A DNA stretch of 64,000 bases from Martinezella tropici (lineage in GTDB: Bacteria; Pseudomonadota; Alphaproteobacteria; Rhizobiales; Rhizobiaceae). Under the pieces are notes generated by a model. The model did no database searches and was not told the DNA's origin. It worked only from the letters and a program-made list of their open reading frames with translations. The DNA is taken from positions 62,001 through 126,000 of the forward strand of contig JUHI01000009.1 in NCBI GenBank assembly GCA_000799755.1, written 5' to 3'. Made by a program: the position numbers and the translations under genes. This document shows positions 35,307 to 44,182 of the stretch, one piece after another (the stretch's first letter is position 1; each line of letters begins with the position of its first letter).

Positions 35307-36131
35307 TCAATCCGCAAGCAGGCGGGCGATGATCAGATGACCCGGTGTCGGTTGGCCGTCTTCCATGCGGACATTGATATCGGTGATTTCGACGAGCTCG
35401 AAGCCGGTCGCGGCCAGCCGTTCGCGCACGTAAGCTTCGGAATGGGCAAAGCGCTGGTGCGGGCCGACCATATAGGGCCTTCCGGCCATGGTCGCGTCGG
35501 GCAGGGTCTCGGAGGAGAAGATGAAGAGGCCGCCCGGCACCATGTTTTCGGCCGCGCCAAAAAAGAGGGGTTCCAGCGCGCCGAGATAGGGCAGGACATC
35601 GGTCGCGGTGATCAGATCGAAGGCGTCTTCATCGTTATCGTCGAGGAAATCCTCGACTTCGGCGACGAAGAGCGTCTCGTAGACGTCCTTTTCATGGGCG
35701 ACTTCGACCATGTTCTCGGAGATGTCGATGCCGGTGATGTCCTCGACGATGTCTCGCAGGGTGCCGCCCGTCAGGCCCGTGCCGCAGCCGAGATCGAGCA
35801 TGCGTTTGAAGGGGCCGAGGCCGAGCGCCTGCAAACGCTGGCGAACGAGGACGGGCACGTGATAGCCGAGCTGCTCAACCAATACATCTTCGAAAACTTC
35901 GGCATGCTGGTCGAACAGGGTCTCGACATAGGCATCGGGTGCCTTGACCGGCGTTTCGCCACGACCCATCGAAGCGATGCGCACGGCAGCGCCGCCATGG
36001 TCTTCCGGATCGAGGGCCAGCACCTTTTCATAGGCTTGAACCGCGGCGTCGATATCGCCCGCCTTCTCCAGCGCCAGCGCCTGGTTATAGGCTTCCGCCA
36101 GCGCGTCTTCGTCGATCTTCTTCTTTGCCAT
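35307..36131 (-). CDS. TPR-containing SAM-dependent methyltransferase
   Basis: 274 residues. A single TPR-like hairpin (NQALALEKAGDIDAAVQAYEKVLALDPED, read here as two helices) leads to a class I methyltransferase with motif I MLDLGCGTGLTGG, the acidic loop GIDISENMVE and motif IV-like DLITATDVLPYLG. Resembles the 'TPR repeat methyltransferase' group common in rhizobia; substrate unknown. MAKKKIDEDAL at 36131 is chosen over a start 33 bp upstream. Confidence 0.87.
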   Translation of the reverse strand: MAKKKIDEDALAEAYNQALALEKAGDIDAAVQAYEKVLALDPEDHGGAAVRIASMGRGETPVKAPDAYVETLFDQHAEVFEDVLVEQLGYHVPVLVRQRLQALGLGPFKRMLDLGCGTGLTGGTLRDIVEDITGIDISENMVEVAHEKDVYETLFVAEVEDFLDDNDEDAFDLITATDVLPYLGALEPLFFGAAENMVPGGLFIFSSETLPDATMAGRPYMVGPHQRFAHSEAYVRERLAATGFELVEITDINVRMEDGQPTPGHLIIARLLAD

Positions 36132-36275
36132 GGTTACAGGCCCTTCCTTTTGTCCCGCAGGCATTAAGACGCCTGATCAGCTTTTGCAATGCTTGCTAAG
36201 CAGGAGCAGAATATCGCTCTCGGTCAAGGCGAGTTGGGGGACGCTATCCGAACAAAAAATAAGGGAGGAACAACA

Positions 36276-37013
36276 ATGGATACCGAATTGACCGCACCAA
36301 GCCCGGCAGGCGGTCCAAATGGTGGCCCGGCGGAGCGCGCGCGCCCGGCCTTACCGGCGACATCGACCGAGGTCACCAACACGTTGACCCATTACTACCG
36401 AGGCGAACTGGCGAGAATGACCAGCTGGCGCGACCGTATCGATCGCACGTCGAACTGGGCGATCACGGTGGTCGCGGCTCTGCTTTCCGTATCGCTGTCG
36501 ACACCGTCGTCGCATCACGGGGTACTCTTGTTCGGGATGATGCTGATCACGCTGTTGCTGATGATCGAAGCGCGGCGCTATCGCTTCTTCGATGTCTATC
36601 GTTCGCGGGTGCGGCAGCTTGAGCGGCACTACTTTGCGCAGATTCTCGCGCCGCAAGCCGAGCTCAATTCCGATTGGGCATTGCCGATTGCCACCAGCCT
36701 GCGGTCGCCGCGACTGCTGCTCAGCCACGCCGAGGCGGCGCAGCGGCGGTTGCGGCGCAATTACTGTTGGATGTACGCGATCCTGCTGCTCGCATGGATC
36801 TTGAAGATTTCGACGCCGAGGCTGCAGACGGACGGGCTGACGCAGGAGCGGGCGCATTCATGGAGCTACATTGCCGACAATGCCGCCCTCGGACCGATGC
36901 CGGGCCTGATTGTCATCGTGATCGTGGCCGCCTTTTACGCCGCCATTGTTTACGGCACGCTCCATCGCGGACCTGACGACGGGGATTTCGTCCATGGCGA
37001 GGCGCACGTCTGA
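36276..37013 (+). CDS. DUF2270-like predicted integral membrane protein
   Basis: 245 residues. After a Pro/Gly-rich N-terminus it has helices at about residues 60-100 (WAITVVAALLSVSLS, LLFGMMLITLLLMIEARRYRFFDVYRSRV split by a short loop), a helix YAILLLAWILKIST, and a C-terminal helix LIVIVIVAAFYAAIVYG. The EARRYRFFDVYRSR block recalls DUF2270. AAGGGAGG lies 8 bases before the ATG at 36276. Function unknown. Confidence 0.75.
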   Translation: MDTELTAPSPAGGPNGGPAERARPALPATSTEVTNTLTHYYRGELARMTSWRDRIDRTSNWAITVVAALLSVSLSTPSSHHGVLLFGMMLITLLLMIEARRYRFFDVYRSRVRQLERHYFAQILAPQAELNSDWALPIATSLRSPRLLLSHAEAAQRRLRRNYCWMYAILLLAWILKISTPRLQTDGLTQERAHSWSYIADNAALGPMPGLIVIVIVAAFYAAIVYGTLHRGPDDGDFVHGEAHV

Positions 37014-37061
37014 TGGTGGCCGCTCAGCCGGCAGGCTATGCCGCGCGCGCGGGTCGATGCC

Positions 37062-37328
37062 TCAATGCAGAATGAACTCGCCTTTCACGGCGCGCCATTC
37101 GGTTGCTGAAATCAGCTTGCGATGGACATAGCGCACGGAATGAAGCGGACCATCCAGCGTCTCCTGCCAGAATTTCAGGAAGCCGCGCATTTCCGGGAAA
37201 TTCGGGGCGAGGTCGTAGTCCTGCCAGATATAGGTCTGGAGAAATTGCGGGTGGTCGGGCAGGCGGTAGAAGATCTGTGCCGTCGTCAACCCATAACCCT
37301 GCAACTGCTTTTGCATGTGGTCGTGCAT
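37062..37328 (-). CDS. usg: Usg family protein
   Basis: 88 residues with the Usg block LTTAQIFYRLPDHPQFLQ, YIWQDYDLAPNFPEM and DGPLHSVRYVH. The family is restricted mainly to alphaproteobacteria, and its function is not known; the name comes from an old gene-neighbour label. A second ATG four codons in is an alternative start. Neighbours give no clue. Confidence 0.85.
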   Translation of the reverse strand: MHDHMQKQLQGYGLTTAQIFYRLPDHPQFLQTYIWQDYDLAPNFPEMRGFLKFWQETLDGPLHSVRYVHRKLISATEWRAVKGEFILH

Positions 37329-37454
37329 GAGCTTTCTCTTTCCGTTCCCATTCTTCGTGACTCATGGTCACGGGGATATGGAAACAGCTCATGGTAAACT
37401 CAAGCTTTACAAAACTGTCATGAAGGTAATTTTATTCACAGAAATCAATATGTT

Positions 37455-37507
37455 AGCAGCGACACTCTGAGAGTGCTGCCAAAGGCGGAACTTTCGCCGC
37501 CGCCTTT
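37455..37507 (-). terminator. Hairpins after the amino acid permease gene
   Basis: Two inverted repeats: GCAG..CACTC / GAGTG CTGC (37456-37479, with a bulge) and AAAGGCGG / CCGCCTTT (37481-37507). They lie 6-60 bp downstream of the permease stop on the minus strand. The T-run is only three bases. Confidence 0.4.
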
Positions 37508-37513
37508 GATGGA

Positions 37514-38344
37514 TCAGCGCTTGAGGTGCCGGGTCAGCCGGCCTTCCATCCGCGCCCAACCGTTGCGCATGAGCTCGACGATCACGAGATAGAAAATCGC
37601 CGCCCAGAGATAGATCTGGTAGTCGTATGTGCGCGAGAAAGCGTAGCGAGTTTCGCCCATCAGGTCGTAGACGGTGATGATGGAGACGGTTGCCGAACTC
37701 TTGATCAGCAGGATGATCTCATTGCCGTAGGGACGCAGTGCGACGATGAGCGCCTGGGGAATAATGATCTTGCGGAAGGCGATCCATGTATGAATGCCAA
37801 GCGCGCTTGCCGCTTCCGTCTGTCCCTTCGGCACGCTCTGAATGGCCGCCCGGACGATTTCGGTCTGATAGGCGGCTGTGTTGAGCGTCATGGCAAAGAC
37901 GCCGCAGTAGAAGGGGTCCTTGAAGAACCACCAGAGACCGATATCCTCGAAGAACCAGCGAAAGCTCGGAAAGCCGTAATAGACCATGAAAATCTGGGCG
38001 AGCAGCGGCGTGCCGCGGAACAGATAGACATAGCAATAGGTCAGCGTGCTCAAAATCCTGTTGCTCGACATGCGGGCATAGGCGAGCGGCATCGACAGGA
38101 TCGCGCCGAGGACGAAGGATATGGCGACCAGCTTGACCGTGATCCAGAGGCCGTGCAGGAGCCGCGGGCCGTAGGTTTGAAGTTTGTCAGGGTCCCAGCC
38201 GGTGATGACCATCGAGATCAGGGCGATGCCGAGAATGGCCCACAGCGTCAGGAAGAAATAGCCGGCGATGGCGGATTTAGAGAGTTTCCGAGCCGTCTTC
38301 GGCGGTGCGGGCTGTGCCGCGATCAGAACTTCGGCATGGCTCAT
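37514..38344 (-). CDS. Polar amino acid ABC transporter permease (HisM-like)
   Basis: 276 residues with about five or six helices. The HisM-family motif reads AAYQTEIVRAAIQSVPKGQTEAA plus LGIHTWIAFRKIIIPQALIVALRP, the EAA loop of polar amino acid permeases. GTPLLAQIFMVYYGFP is also standard. Coupled to the HisQ-like gene by an ATGA overlap at 38341-38344; together they form the membrane dimer that works with the binding protein upstream. No ATPase gene lies next to it, so the ATPase must be encoded elsewhere or shared. Confidence 0.9.
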   Translation of the reverse strand: MSHAEVLIAAQPAPPKTARKLSKSAIAGYFFLTLWAILGIALISMVITGWDPDKLQTYGPRLLHGLWITVKLVAISFVLGAILSMPLAYARMSSNRILSTLTYCYVYLFRGTPLLAQIFMVYYGFPSFRWFFEDIGLWWFFKDPFYCGVFAMTLNTAAYQTEIVRAAIQSVPKGQTEAASALGIHTWIAFRKIIIPQALIVALRPYGNEIILLIKSSATVSIITVYDLMGETRYAFSRTYDYQIYLWAAIFYLVIVELMRNGWARMEGRLTRHLKR

Positions 38345-39141
38345 CGGCGAACCTCCGCGCGTTTGGCCCATCGATCGAGATAGAAGAGGCCGATCGAGGA
38401 AATGACGGCCAATGTCAGATAGAAGAGGCAGGCGATTGAATAGAAAGTGAAGGGCGCCTTGGTCGAGCGCACGGCAATGCCCGTCTGTCTGATGATATCG
38501 GCAAGACCGATGATCGAGACGTAGGACGTATCCTTCAGCAGGTTCATCCAGAGGTTTCCAAGGTTCGGCAAGGAAATGCGGACCAGCTGCGGCAGGATGA
38601 TCAGCCGCATCGTGCGCACGCGATGGAAGCCGAGCGCGTCCCCCGCCTCGTATTGGCCCTTTGGGATAGCCTTGAACGCGGACACCAGCACTTCCGAACA
38701 ATAGGCGGAGAAGACGATCGCCAGCGCGACCATGCCGGCGGCAAAGGCATTGATTTCGATCGGACCGTCATAGCCGAATTTCGCCAGCACTGATTGCAGC
38801 AGGATCTGCATCCCGTAGTAGATGATGAAGAGCGTCAGCAGCTCCGGCAGGCCACGGAAAATCGTCGTGAACACGCCCGCGGCAAGCCGCAGCGACTTTT
38901 CTTCCGATTGCTGCGCAAGGGCGACGAAGAAGCCGATCACCAGTCCCAGCGGCAGCGTCGCCAGAGAGACGGCAATGGTAATCTTCAGACCGCCGGCAAG
39001 CTCATCGCCCCAGCCGTTGCCGCAGGCCAGCATCGTGTTCTGGAAGAACACACTGAACACACCGGCCGGACCACACAATGGGTCAAAAATCGTAGTCAAC
39101 CAGGTCCAAAAAGAACCGAGGGCGGAAAACAATCCGCTCAT
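38341..39141 (-). CDS. Polar amino acid ABC transporter permease (HisQ-like)
   Basis: 266 residues. EAA loop: VLVSAFKAIPKGQYEAGDALG and RTMRLIILPQLVRISLPNLGNLW, with FRGLPELLTLFIIYYG upstream, all typical of HisQ/OccQ/ArtQ-type subunits. The long periplasmic N-terminal part includes FDPLCGPAG and ACGNGWGDEL. Downstream of the binding-protein gene beyond a hairpin terminator, so it is probably made at lower level. Confidence 0.9.
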   Translation of the reverse strand: MSGLFSALGSFWTWLTTIFDPLCGPAGVFSVFFQNTMLACGNGWGDELAGGLKITIAVSLATLPLGLVIGFFVALAQQSEEKSLRLAAGVFTTIFRGLPELLTLFIIYYGMQILLQSVLAKFGYDGPIEINAFAAGMVALAIVFSAYCSEVLVSAFKAIPKGQYEAGDALGFHRVRTMRLIILPQLVRISLPNLGNLWMNLLKDTSYVSIIGLADIIRQTGIAVRSTKAPFTFYSIACLFYLTLAVISSIGLFYLDRWAKRAEVRR

Positions 39142-39206
39142 GCTGTATTTCCCCTAGCGGCTTTTGCCGCGTTTCTGCTTATATTCTTTTCGTTGTCAAA
39201 CAAAAA

Positions 39207-39230
39207 CGGCGGAAGGGCAAGCTTCCGCCG
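39207..39230 (-). terminator. Intercistronic terminator after the binding-protein gene
   Basis: Perfect 9-bp stem CGGCGGAAG / CTTCCGCCG with a 6-base loop, followed by TTTTTG on the minus strand. It lies between the binding-protein gene and the two permease genes, so read-through probably sets their lower level. Confidence 0.75.
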
Positions 39231-39259
39231 TCGTCTTTTCCAAGGAAATCGACGGGCGA

Positions 39260-40042
39260 TCAATCGCCGTAGACGTCGAAATCGAAATACTTGTCCTGAA
39301 TCTTCTTGTAGGTGCCGTCGGCGCGGATCGCGGCGATCGCGGCGTTCAGCTTGTCCTTGAGAGCCGTGTCGCCCTTGCGGATGGCGATGCCGGCGCCGGC
39401 GCCATTGACGACCGGGTCGATCTTCAGCGTGCCGAGCATCTTGCAGCAGCTGCCGGCATCCGACTTCACCCATTCCGACAGAACGACGACGTCGTCAATG
39501 GCGGCATCGATGCGGCCGTTGCCGAGGTCGAGCTTGTATTCGTCGGCCGACGGATAGAGCTTCAGTTCGGCGTCCTTCAGGTGAACGGTGGCATAGTTGG
39601 CGTGGGTCGTGGAGGACTGGGCGCCGATGGACTTGCCCTTCAGGGCTTCATCGGTCGCTTCCTTGATGGTCGAATCCTTCGGAACGGCGATCGCCGGCGG
39701 CGTGTTGTAGATCTTGTTGGTGAAGTCGACGATCTTCTCGCGTTCCGGCGTGATGGACATGGAGGAGATGACCGCGTCGAACTTCTTGGCCTGCAGGGCC
39801 GGGATGATGCCGTCGAAGTCCTGATTCACGAAAGAGCACTTGACCTTCATCTGATCGCAAAGAGCATTGGCTACATCAATGTCGAAGCCGACGAACTTGC
39901 CGCCTGCTTCGAGCGATTCGAAGGGCGGGTAGGTGGCGTCGGTGCCGAAGACGATCGTGTCGCCGTCGGCAAGCGCTGCGCCGGCGACGAGCGACATCGC
40001 GGCGAAGGATGCAGCGGCAAAAAGACGAGTGGAGATGCGCAT
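39260..40042 (-). CDS. Basic or polar amino acid-binding periplasmic protein
   Basis: 260 residues. Signal peptide RLFAAASFAAMSLVAGAALA, then a family 3 solute-binding protein: IVFGTDATYPPFESLEAGGKFVGFDIDVANAL (in pieces IVFGTDATYPPFE and GKFVGFDIDVANAL), ISSMSITPEREKIVDFT, and GKSIGAQSSTTHANY. This resembles lysine/arginine/ornithine- or histidine-binding proteins and the opine-binding OccT/NocT, with the ligand not decided. The start is at 40042 (MRISTRLFAA). Confidence 0.9.
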   Translation of the reverse strand: MRISTRLFAAASFAAMSLVAGAALADGDTIVFGTDATYPPFESLEAGGKFVGFDIDVANALCDQMKVKCSFVNQDFDGIIPALQAKKFDAVISSMSITPEREKIVDFTNKIYNTPPAIAVPKDSTIKEATDEALKGKSIGAQSSTTHANYATVHLKDAELKLYPSADEYKLDLGNGRIDAAIDDVVVLSEWVKSDAGSCCKMLGTLKIDPVVNGAGAGIAIRKGDTALKDKLNAAIAAIRADGTYKKIQDKYFDFDVYGD

Positions 40043-40412
40043 ATTGACCCTCTCTGTTGGTGGCCGACGGCCCATTATTGTTTTTGGCAGGCGGCTCGAG
40101 TGGAGCGGGCCGGTGGCCCGCCTTGCGGCGATATTCGTACTTTTTTTCTGGAAAATGCAACTGGAATTACGAGGGCAACCCGCCTTTGCGCAATGCCGCC
40201 GCAATTCAAACGCGCCAAAGGGAAATCTGAACGAAAGCCATCCGCTACGTTCAGCCAGGGTTAATTGCGGCAACCTAATAGTGCGGGAACATATAGCGGC
40301 CTGCCGCGATTCAGCCTCATGAGAACCGAAAATCGGCCTCCTTCGTGAGGCAATCGCCTTGCCCGCTGAGATTCGCAATTCGGCGGACAAAGATCATAAG
40401 AGGAGACCCCAT
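40043..40412. other. 370-bp divergent intergenic region
   Basis: Upstream of both the amino acid-binding gene and the OmpA-family gene. It holds a perfect GC-rich hairpin GCGGGCC-GGT-GGCCCGC at 40105-40121, about 63 bp before the binding-protein start, which could lie in its leader. I see no convincing promoter consensus and no ORF. Confidence 0.5.
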
Positions 40413-42944
40413 ATGGGAAAGCGATCCAGACTTTTTGCCAGCGCCGCGTTTCCGCTGCTTTCGCTATCGCTCGCATTAGAGCCGGCAGCAGCAGCGGCGC
40501 TTCGTGAACAGCCCATCGCGCCGTTAAACAATGGTATCGTCGGTGTGACCACGGTCGCCGCCAACTCGAGTTTCGAGGTGGCGCAGCAGGAAGCACCGGC
40601 TGCTCAGCCCGACGAAGAGCAGCTCAAGCACAAGAAGCCTGCCGAGGGCGGAGAGGGCGAACCGCAGGGTCAGAAGCATCAGGGCGGCGCCGAACAGCAG
40701 CATCAGATGAAGCAGGCCGAGCCGGAAGGCGAGCCGCAACAGAAGGCGCCGAAGCAGCAGCAGCCGGAAGCCCAGCCGCCAAAGGCAGAGCATCAGCAGC
40801 CCGCGGAACAGGAGCAGCCGAAGCCGCAGAAGCAGCAGCCGGCCGCAGAGGCACAACCCGAGCCGCCGAAGAAGCAGCGCCAGCAGCCTGCGGAGGAGCC
40901 GCAGGCTCAGCCGGAGGCCAAGCCGCAACCGAAGGCCGTTGCTCCCGAGGCCGAGCCGGAAGCGCCGCAGCCGAAGCCGAAGGCCAAGCAGCCGGAAGCC
41001 AAGCAGCCCGAGGCAGAACAGCCGGCCGAGGCTCCGCAGCCGAAGGCAAAGCAGCAGCCTGCCGAAGAGGCTCAGCCTGAAGCCAAGCCACAGCCCAAAG
41101 GCAAGCCTCAGCCGAAGGAACAGCCCGCGCCGGCACAGAATGAAGCCCCTGCGGCACAGCAGCCACAGAACCAGGAGGCTCAGCCCGGAAAGCAGGCGCA
41201 GCCTGAAGCCAAGCCACAGCCCAAGCAGCAAGGTCAGACCGAGAACCCGGCAAAGCAGCCGGCTGAGCAGCAGCCTGCACCCGCAGGCGAGCCGGCGCAG
41301 GGCCACAAGGCTCAGCCGGGAGCCGAGGCACAGCCTGGAACGAAGGGCCAGCCCGAAGCCCAACCCGCAACGCCCGGCGCCCAACAGGGACAGAAGGGTG
41401 GCGACAAGACCCACGGCAAGCAGCCGCAGAACCAGCAGCAAGGCGAGCAGCCCGCCGCCAATCCGCAGCAGCCGGCCCAGAAGGGCGAGCAGCCGCAGGG
41501 ACAGCCCGCACAGACCGGCAACCAGGCGACGCCGCAGCCCGGCAAGCAGCAGCCGGCAGCCAATGGCGCTGAGACACCCGCCCAGGGTGGTGCAACGACT
41601 CCGGCCGCCAACGGCAACGGCCAGCAGGCCGGCGAAATCCAGGTGCCTCCGGCCGAGCAGGTCTCGCCGCAGGAGCTGGAGCGCCGCAAGAAGATTGCCG
41701 AGGACCCAGCGTCCGCCAAGGGCCCGGTCATTCTGCCCGTTGAAAACGGCAGCGCTGTTCTCGACAGCCAGAAGGATGCGGTTCGTCGTGGCGAGCATCT
41801 GAACAACGGCCAGAATCCTGGCGCTCCGGGAGCTCAGGGTGGTCGTGGGCAGGGCCAAAACGGCCAGGGTCAGGGCCAGAACGGTCAGGCACAGAATGTT
41901 CCGGGCCAGCAGCCGCCTCCGGCCTACACGAAGCCGCCGGCATCCGATGCGGATGCGCAGCGCGTGACGGGTGGCGGTCAGCCGCAGCCGCCTGTCAAGA
42001 TCGAGGCCGTAACCAGCGAACAGGGCCGCCGGATCGATCGCCGGCCGGATTTTGTCGCGCCGCAGGGGCCGCAAGGAACGATCGTCCAAACCATCATCAA
42101 TCAGGACAATCGCACCGTCATCAACGTCGACAACACCTATGTCGTTCGACATGATGACAGCGACCGCTTCGTCCGCGATGGTGAGCGTCCGAGCTATGAG
42201 CAATTGTCGCGGGATCGCTACCGTGAGACGATCGATCGGCCTGACGGCGATCGCATCGTGACCATTCGCAACCGCTACGGCGATATCATCCAGCGTTCCC
42301 GCATCGATGCTCGCGGCCGTGAATACGTGCTGTTCTATTCGCCGGAGCTGGAAGACCAGCCGGATCACGACGATTATTTCCGCGATCCGGGCGACAGCCT
42401 GCCGCCGATGCGTCTGCTCATTCCGTTGAGCCAGTACATCATCGACACGGCGTCGAACCGCAACGCTGACTACTACGACTTCCTGCGTGAGCCGCCGGTC
42501 GAGCCGGTCGAGCGCATCTATTCGGTCAACGAGGTCCGTTATTCGGCTCGTATCCGCGACAAGATCCGCCGTATCGACCTCGACACGATCACCTTCGCAA
42601 CGGGCAGTGCCGACATCCCGATGTCTCAGGCGAGCACGTTGCGCGGCGTCGCCGACGGCATTTCGAAGATCATCCAGCGCGATCCGACCGAAACCTTCCT
42701 GATCGAAGGTCACACGGATGCGGTGGGCTCGGCCCAGAGCAACCTGATCCTGTCTGACCGCCGTGCCGAATCGGTCGCCAACGTTCTGTCGGATGTCTAT
42801 GGCATTCCGGCGGAGAACCTGGTGACCCAGGGTTATGGCGAGCAGTATCTCAAGGTGAATACGCTCGGACCATCGCAGGAGAACCGCCGCGTCACCATCC
42901 GCCGCATCACGCCGCTGGTCCGTCCGGTTGCGTCCAATCGGTAA
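40413..42944 (+). CDS. OmpA-family protein with a long Pro/Gln/Lys/Glu-rich region
   Basis: 843 residues. A signal peptide (LFASAAFPLLSLSLALEPAAA) is followed by a disordered low-complexity region from about residue 55 to 400, made of repeats such as AQPEAKPQPK and KQPAEQQPAP. Then comes a folded mid-region (IVQTIINQDNRTVINVDNTYVV, split) and a C-terminal OmpA domain, with ITFATGSADIPMSQA, FLIEGHTDAVGSAQSN and LSDRRAESVANVLSDVYG, which binds peptidoglycan. No outer-membrane beta-barrel is seen. AGGAGA precedes the start at 40413. Probably a periplasmic tether that spans to the peptidoglycan; this is inference. Confidence 0.85.
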   Translation: MGKRSRLFASAAFPLLSLSLALEPAAAAALREQPIAPLNNGIVGVTTVAANSSFEVAQQEAPAAQPDEEQLKHKKPAEGGEGEPQGQKHQGGAEQQHQMKQAEPEGEPQQKAPKQQQPEAQPPKAEHQQPAEQEQPKPQKQQPAAEAQPEPPKKQRQQPAEEPQAQPEAKPQPKAVAPEAEPEAPQPKPKAKQPEAKQPEAEQPAEAPQPKAKQQPAEEAQPEAKPQPKGKPQPKEQPAPAQNEAPAAQQPQNQEAQPGKQAQPEAKPQPKQQGQTENPAKQPAEQQPAPAGEPAQGHKAQPGAEAQPGTKGQPEAQPATPGAQQGQKGGDKTHGKQPQNQQQGEQPAANPQQPAQKGEQPQGQPAQTGNQATPQPGKQQPAANGAETPAQGGATTPAANGNGQQAGEIQVPPAEQVSPQELERRKKIAEDPASAKGPVILPVENGSAVLDSQKDAVRRGEHLNNGQNPGAPGAQGGRGQGQNGQGQGQNGQAQNVPGQQPPPAYTKPPASDADAQRVTGGGQPQPPVKIEAVTSEQGRRIDRRPDFVAPQGPQGTIVQTIINQDNRTVINVDNTYVVRHDDSDRFVRDGERPSYEQLSRDRYRETIDRPDGDRIVTIRNRYGDIIQRSRIDARGREYVLFYSPELEDQPDHDDYFRDPGDSLPPMRLLIPLSQYIIDTASNRNADYYDFLREPPVEPVERIYSVNEVRYSARIRDKIRRIDLDTITFATGSADIPMSQASTLRGVADGISKIIQRDPTETFLIEGHTDAVGSAQSNLILSDRRAESVANVLSDVYGIPAENLVTQGYGEQYLKVNTLGPSQENRRVTIRRITPLVRPVASNR

Positions 42945-42969
42945 GCGCTAGGCTACATTGAAAGAGAAG

Positions 42970-42995
42970 GGCCGTCGGGAAACCGGCGGCCTTTT
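42970..42995 (+). terminator. Terminator of the OmpA-family gene
   Basis: Stem GGCCGTCGG / CCGGCGGCC (one G-T pair) with loop GAAA, followed by TTTTC, 25 bp past the stop. It touches the end of the convergent mobB gene. Confidence 0.75.
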
Positions 42996-43525
42996 CATTT
43001 CGGCGATTTGCCGAGGTCGACCATCTTGGCGATGAAATCGGCGATCGAAACCGTGTCGTTGAGGTCGAAGACTGCGAGTGAGCCGGCGTCCTCAACTGAA
43101 TGGTCCGCGGCGATGGCGACGATATGAGGGTCCTGCGGAGAAAGCGGTTCCCGCTTGGCGGCCTCCAGACGGCGGGCCTCGATCTTCGGGATGGGCTCTC
43201 GCTTATAACCCTCGATCAGAACGAGATCGCAAGGGGCGAGACGCGCGAGTATTTCCTCGAAACTCGGCTCGGGCTCGCCGCGCAATTCATGCATGATGGC
43301 GTAGCGCGTGCCGGAAACGATGGTGACTTCATGCGCTCCCGCCTCGCGATGACGGAAGCTGTCGGCGCCGACTTTGTCGATGTCGAAATCATGATGTGCA
43401 TGCTTGATGGTGGAGATCCGATAGCCGCGTTGGGTGAATTCCGTCACAAGGCGCACGGCAAGCCCGGTCTTGCCGGAATTCTTCCAGCCGGCGATGCCAA
43501 AGATCTTGGGGCGGGAGTTCGTCAT
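42995..43525 (-). CDS. mobB: Molybdopterin-guanine dinucleotide biosynthesis adapter protein MobB
   Basis: 176-residue GTP-binding protein that assists MobA in attaching GMP to molybdopterin. Walker A is in GIAGWKNSGKTGLA; HAHHDFDIDKVGADSFRHREAGA and LVLIEGYKREPIPKIE are the family blocks. The start at 43525 overlaps the end of mobA by four bases. MobA and MobB serve DMSO reductase-family enzymes. Confidence 0.94.
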   Translation of the reverse strand: MTNSRPKIFGIAGWKNSGKTGLAVRLVTEFTQRGYRISTIKHAHHDFDIDKVGADSFRHREAGAHEVTIVSGTRYAIMHELRGEPEPSFEEILARLAPCDLVLIEGYKREPIPKIEARRLEAAKREPLSPQDPHIVAIAADHSVEDAGSLAVFDLNDTVSIADFIAKMVDLGKSPK

Positions 43526-44172
43526 GGCATGTTTTCCAAAGCTGCCAGCCATGTCTTCGCTTCGGCGAGATCAGCTGGCGTATTGATGTTGAAGAAGGGG
43601 TCGAGAGCACCGATCGACGTTTCGATCGCAGGAAAATCGACCCGCCGGACGTTATGCCGGGCGAGGAAATCCCTGATGCGCCGCTTCTCGTCGGAGACGA
43701 TCCAGCGCTCCAGATCTGGAGCGGCCGAGACGGGCCAGAGGCCAAAAACAGGATGGTCCTGGCCGAGCGATACGGCAATGGCAATCTCATCGAGGTCCTG
43801 AATGGCGTTGGCAAGGCGCGCGACAAGGTCAGGCGGAAAGAAGGGCGTATCTATGGGGATTGTGGCGACATGCGAGACCTGCGGATAGCGCGATAGGGTG
43901 TCCTGCATCGCGGCGAGCACACCGGCAAGCGGCCCTAATTTGCCGGGAATTCTATCGGGAACGAGAGCCATTTCCAAGGTATCGGGCCAATCGGCGTCCG
44001 CATTCAGGGCAATCGGCCTATGTTGCTGCCGCGCGACCTTGGAGGAAACGCGAGCCAGCAGGCTCTCGCCCGCGAGCGATACGAAAGCCTTGTTTGTGCC
44101 CATGCGGCTTGATCGGCCGCCTGCAAGCAACACAACGGGAATGTCTTCAGGTTTGGCGATGAAACCGGGCAT
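43522..44172 (-). CDS. mobA: Molybdenum cofactor guanylyltransferase MobA
   Basis: 216 residues. The nucleotidyltransferase signature VVLLAGGRSSRMGTNKAF binds GTP; DTPFFPPDLVARL holds the metal aspartate and NINTPADLAEA is the C-terminal block. It makes Mo-bis-MGD or MGD from molybdopterin. MPGFIAKPEDIP at 44172 is the start; the frame is open for 50 more codons within the neighbouring gene. Operon order mobA-mobB. Confidence 0.93.
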   Translation of the reverse strand: MPGFIAKPEDIPVVLLAGGRSSRMGTNKAFVSLAGESLLARVSSKVARQQHRPIALNADADWPDTLEMALVPDRIPGKLGPLAGVLAAMQDTLSRYPQVSHVATIPIDTPFFPPDLVARLANAIQDLDEIAIAVSLGQDHPVFGLWPVSAAPDLERWIVSDEKRRIRDFLARHNVRRVDFPAIETSIGALDPFFNINTPADLAEAKTWLAALENMP

Positions 44173-44182
44173 GATTGCGACC

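Noticed and set aside
40524..42713. A 729-codon antisense ORF opposite the OmpA-family gene
   Set aside because: It is a by-product of codon bias in the Pro/Gln/Lys/Glu repeats; its translation is a Leu/Arg/Gly-rich smear with no domain.
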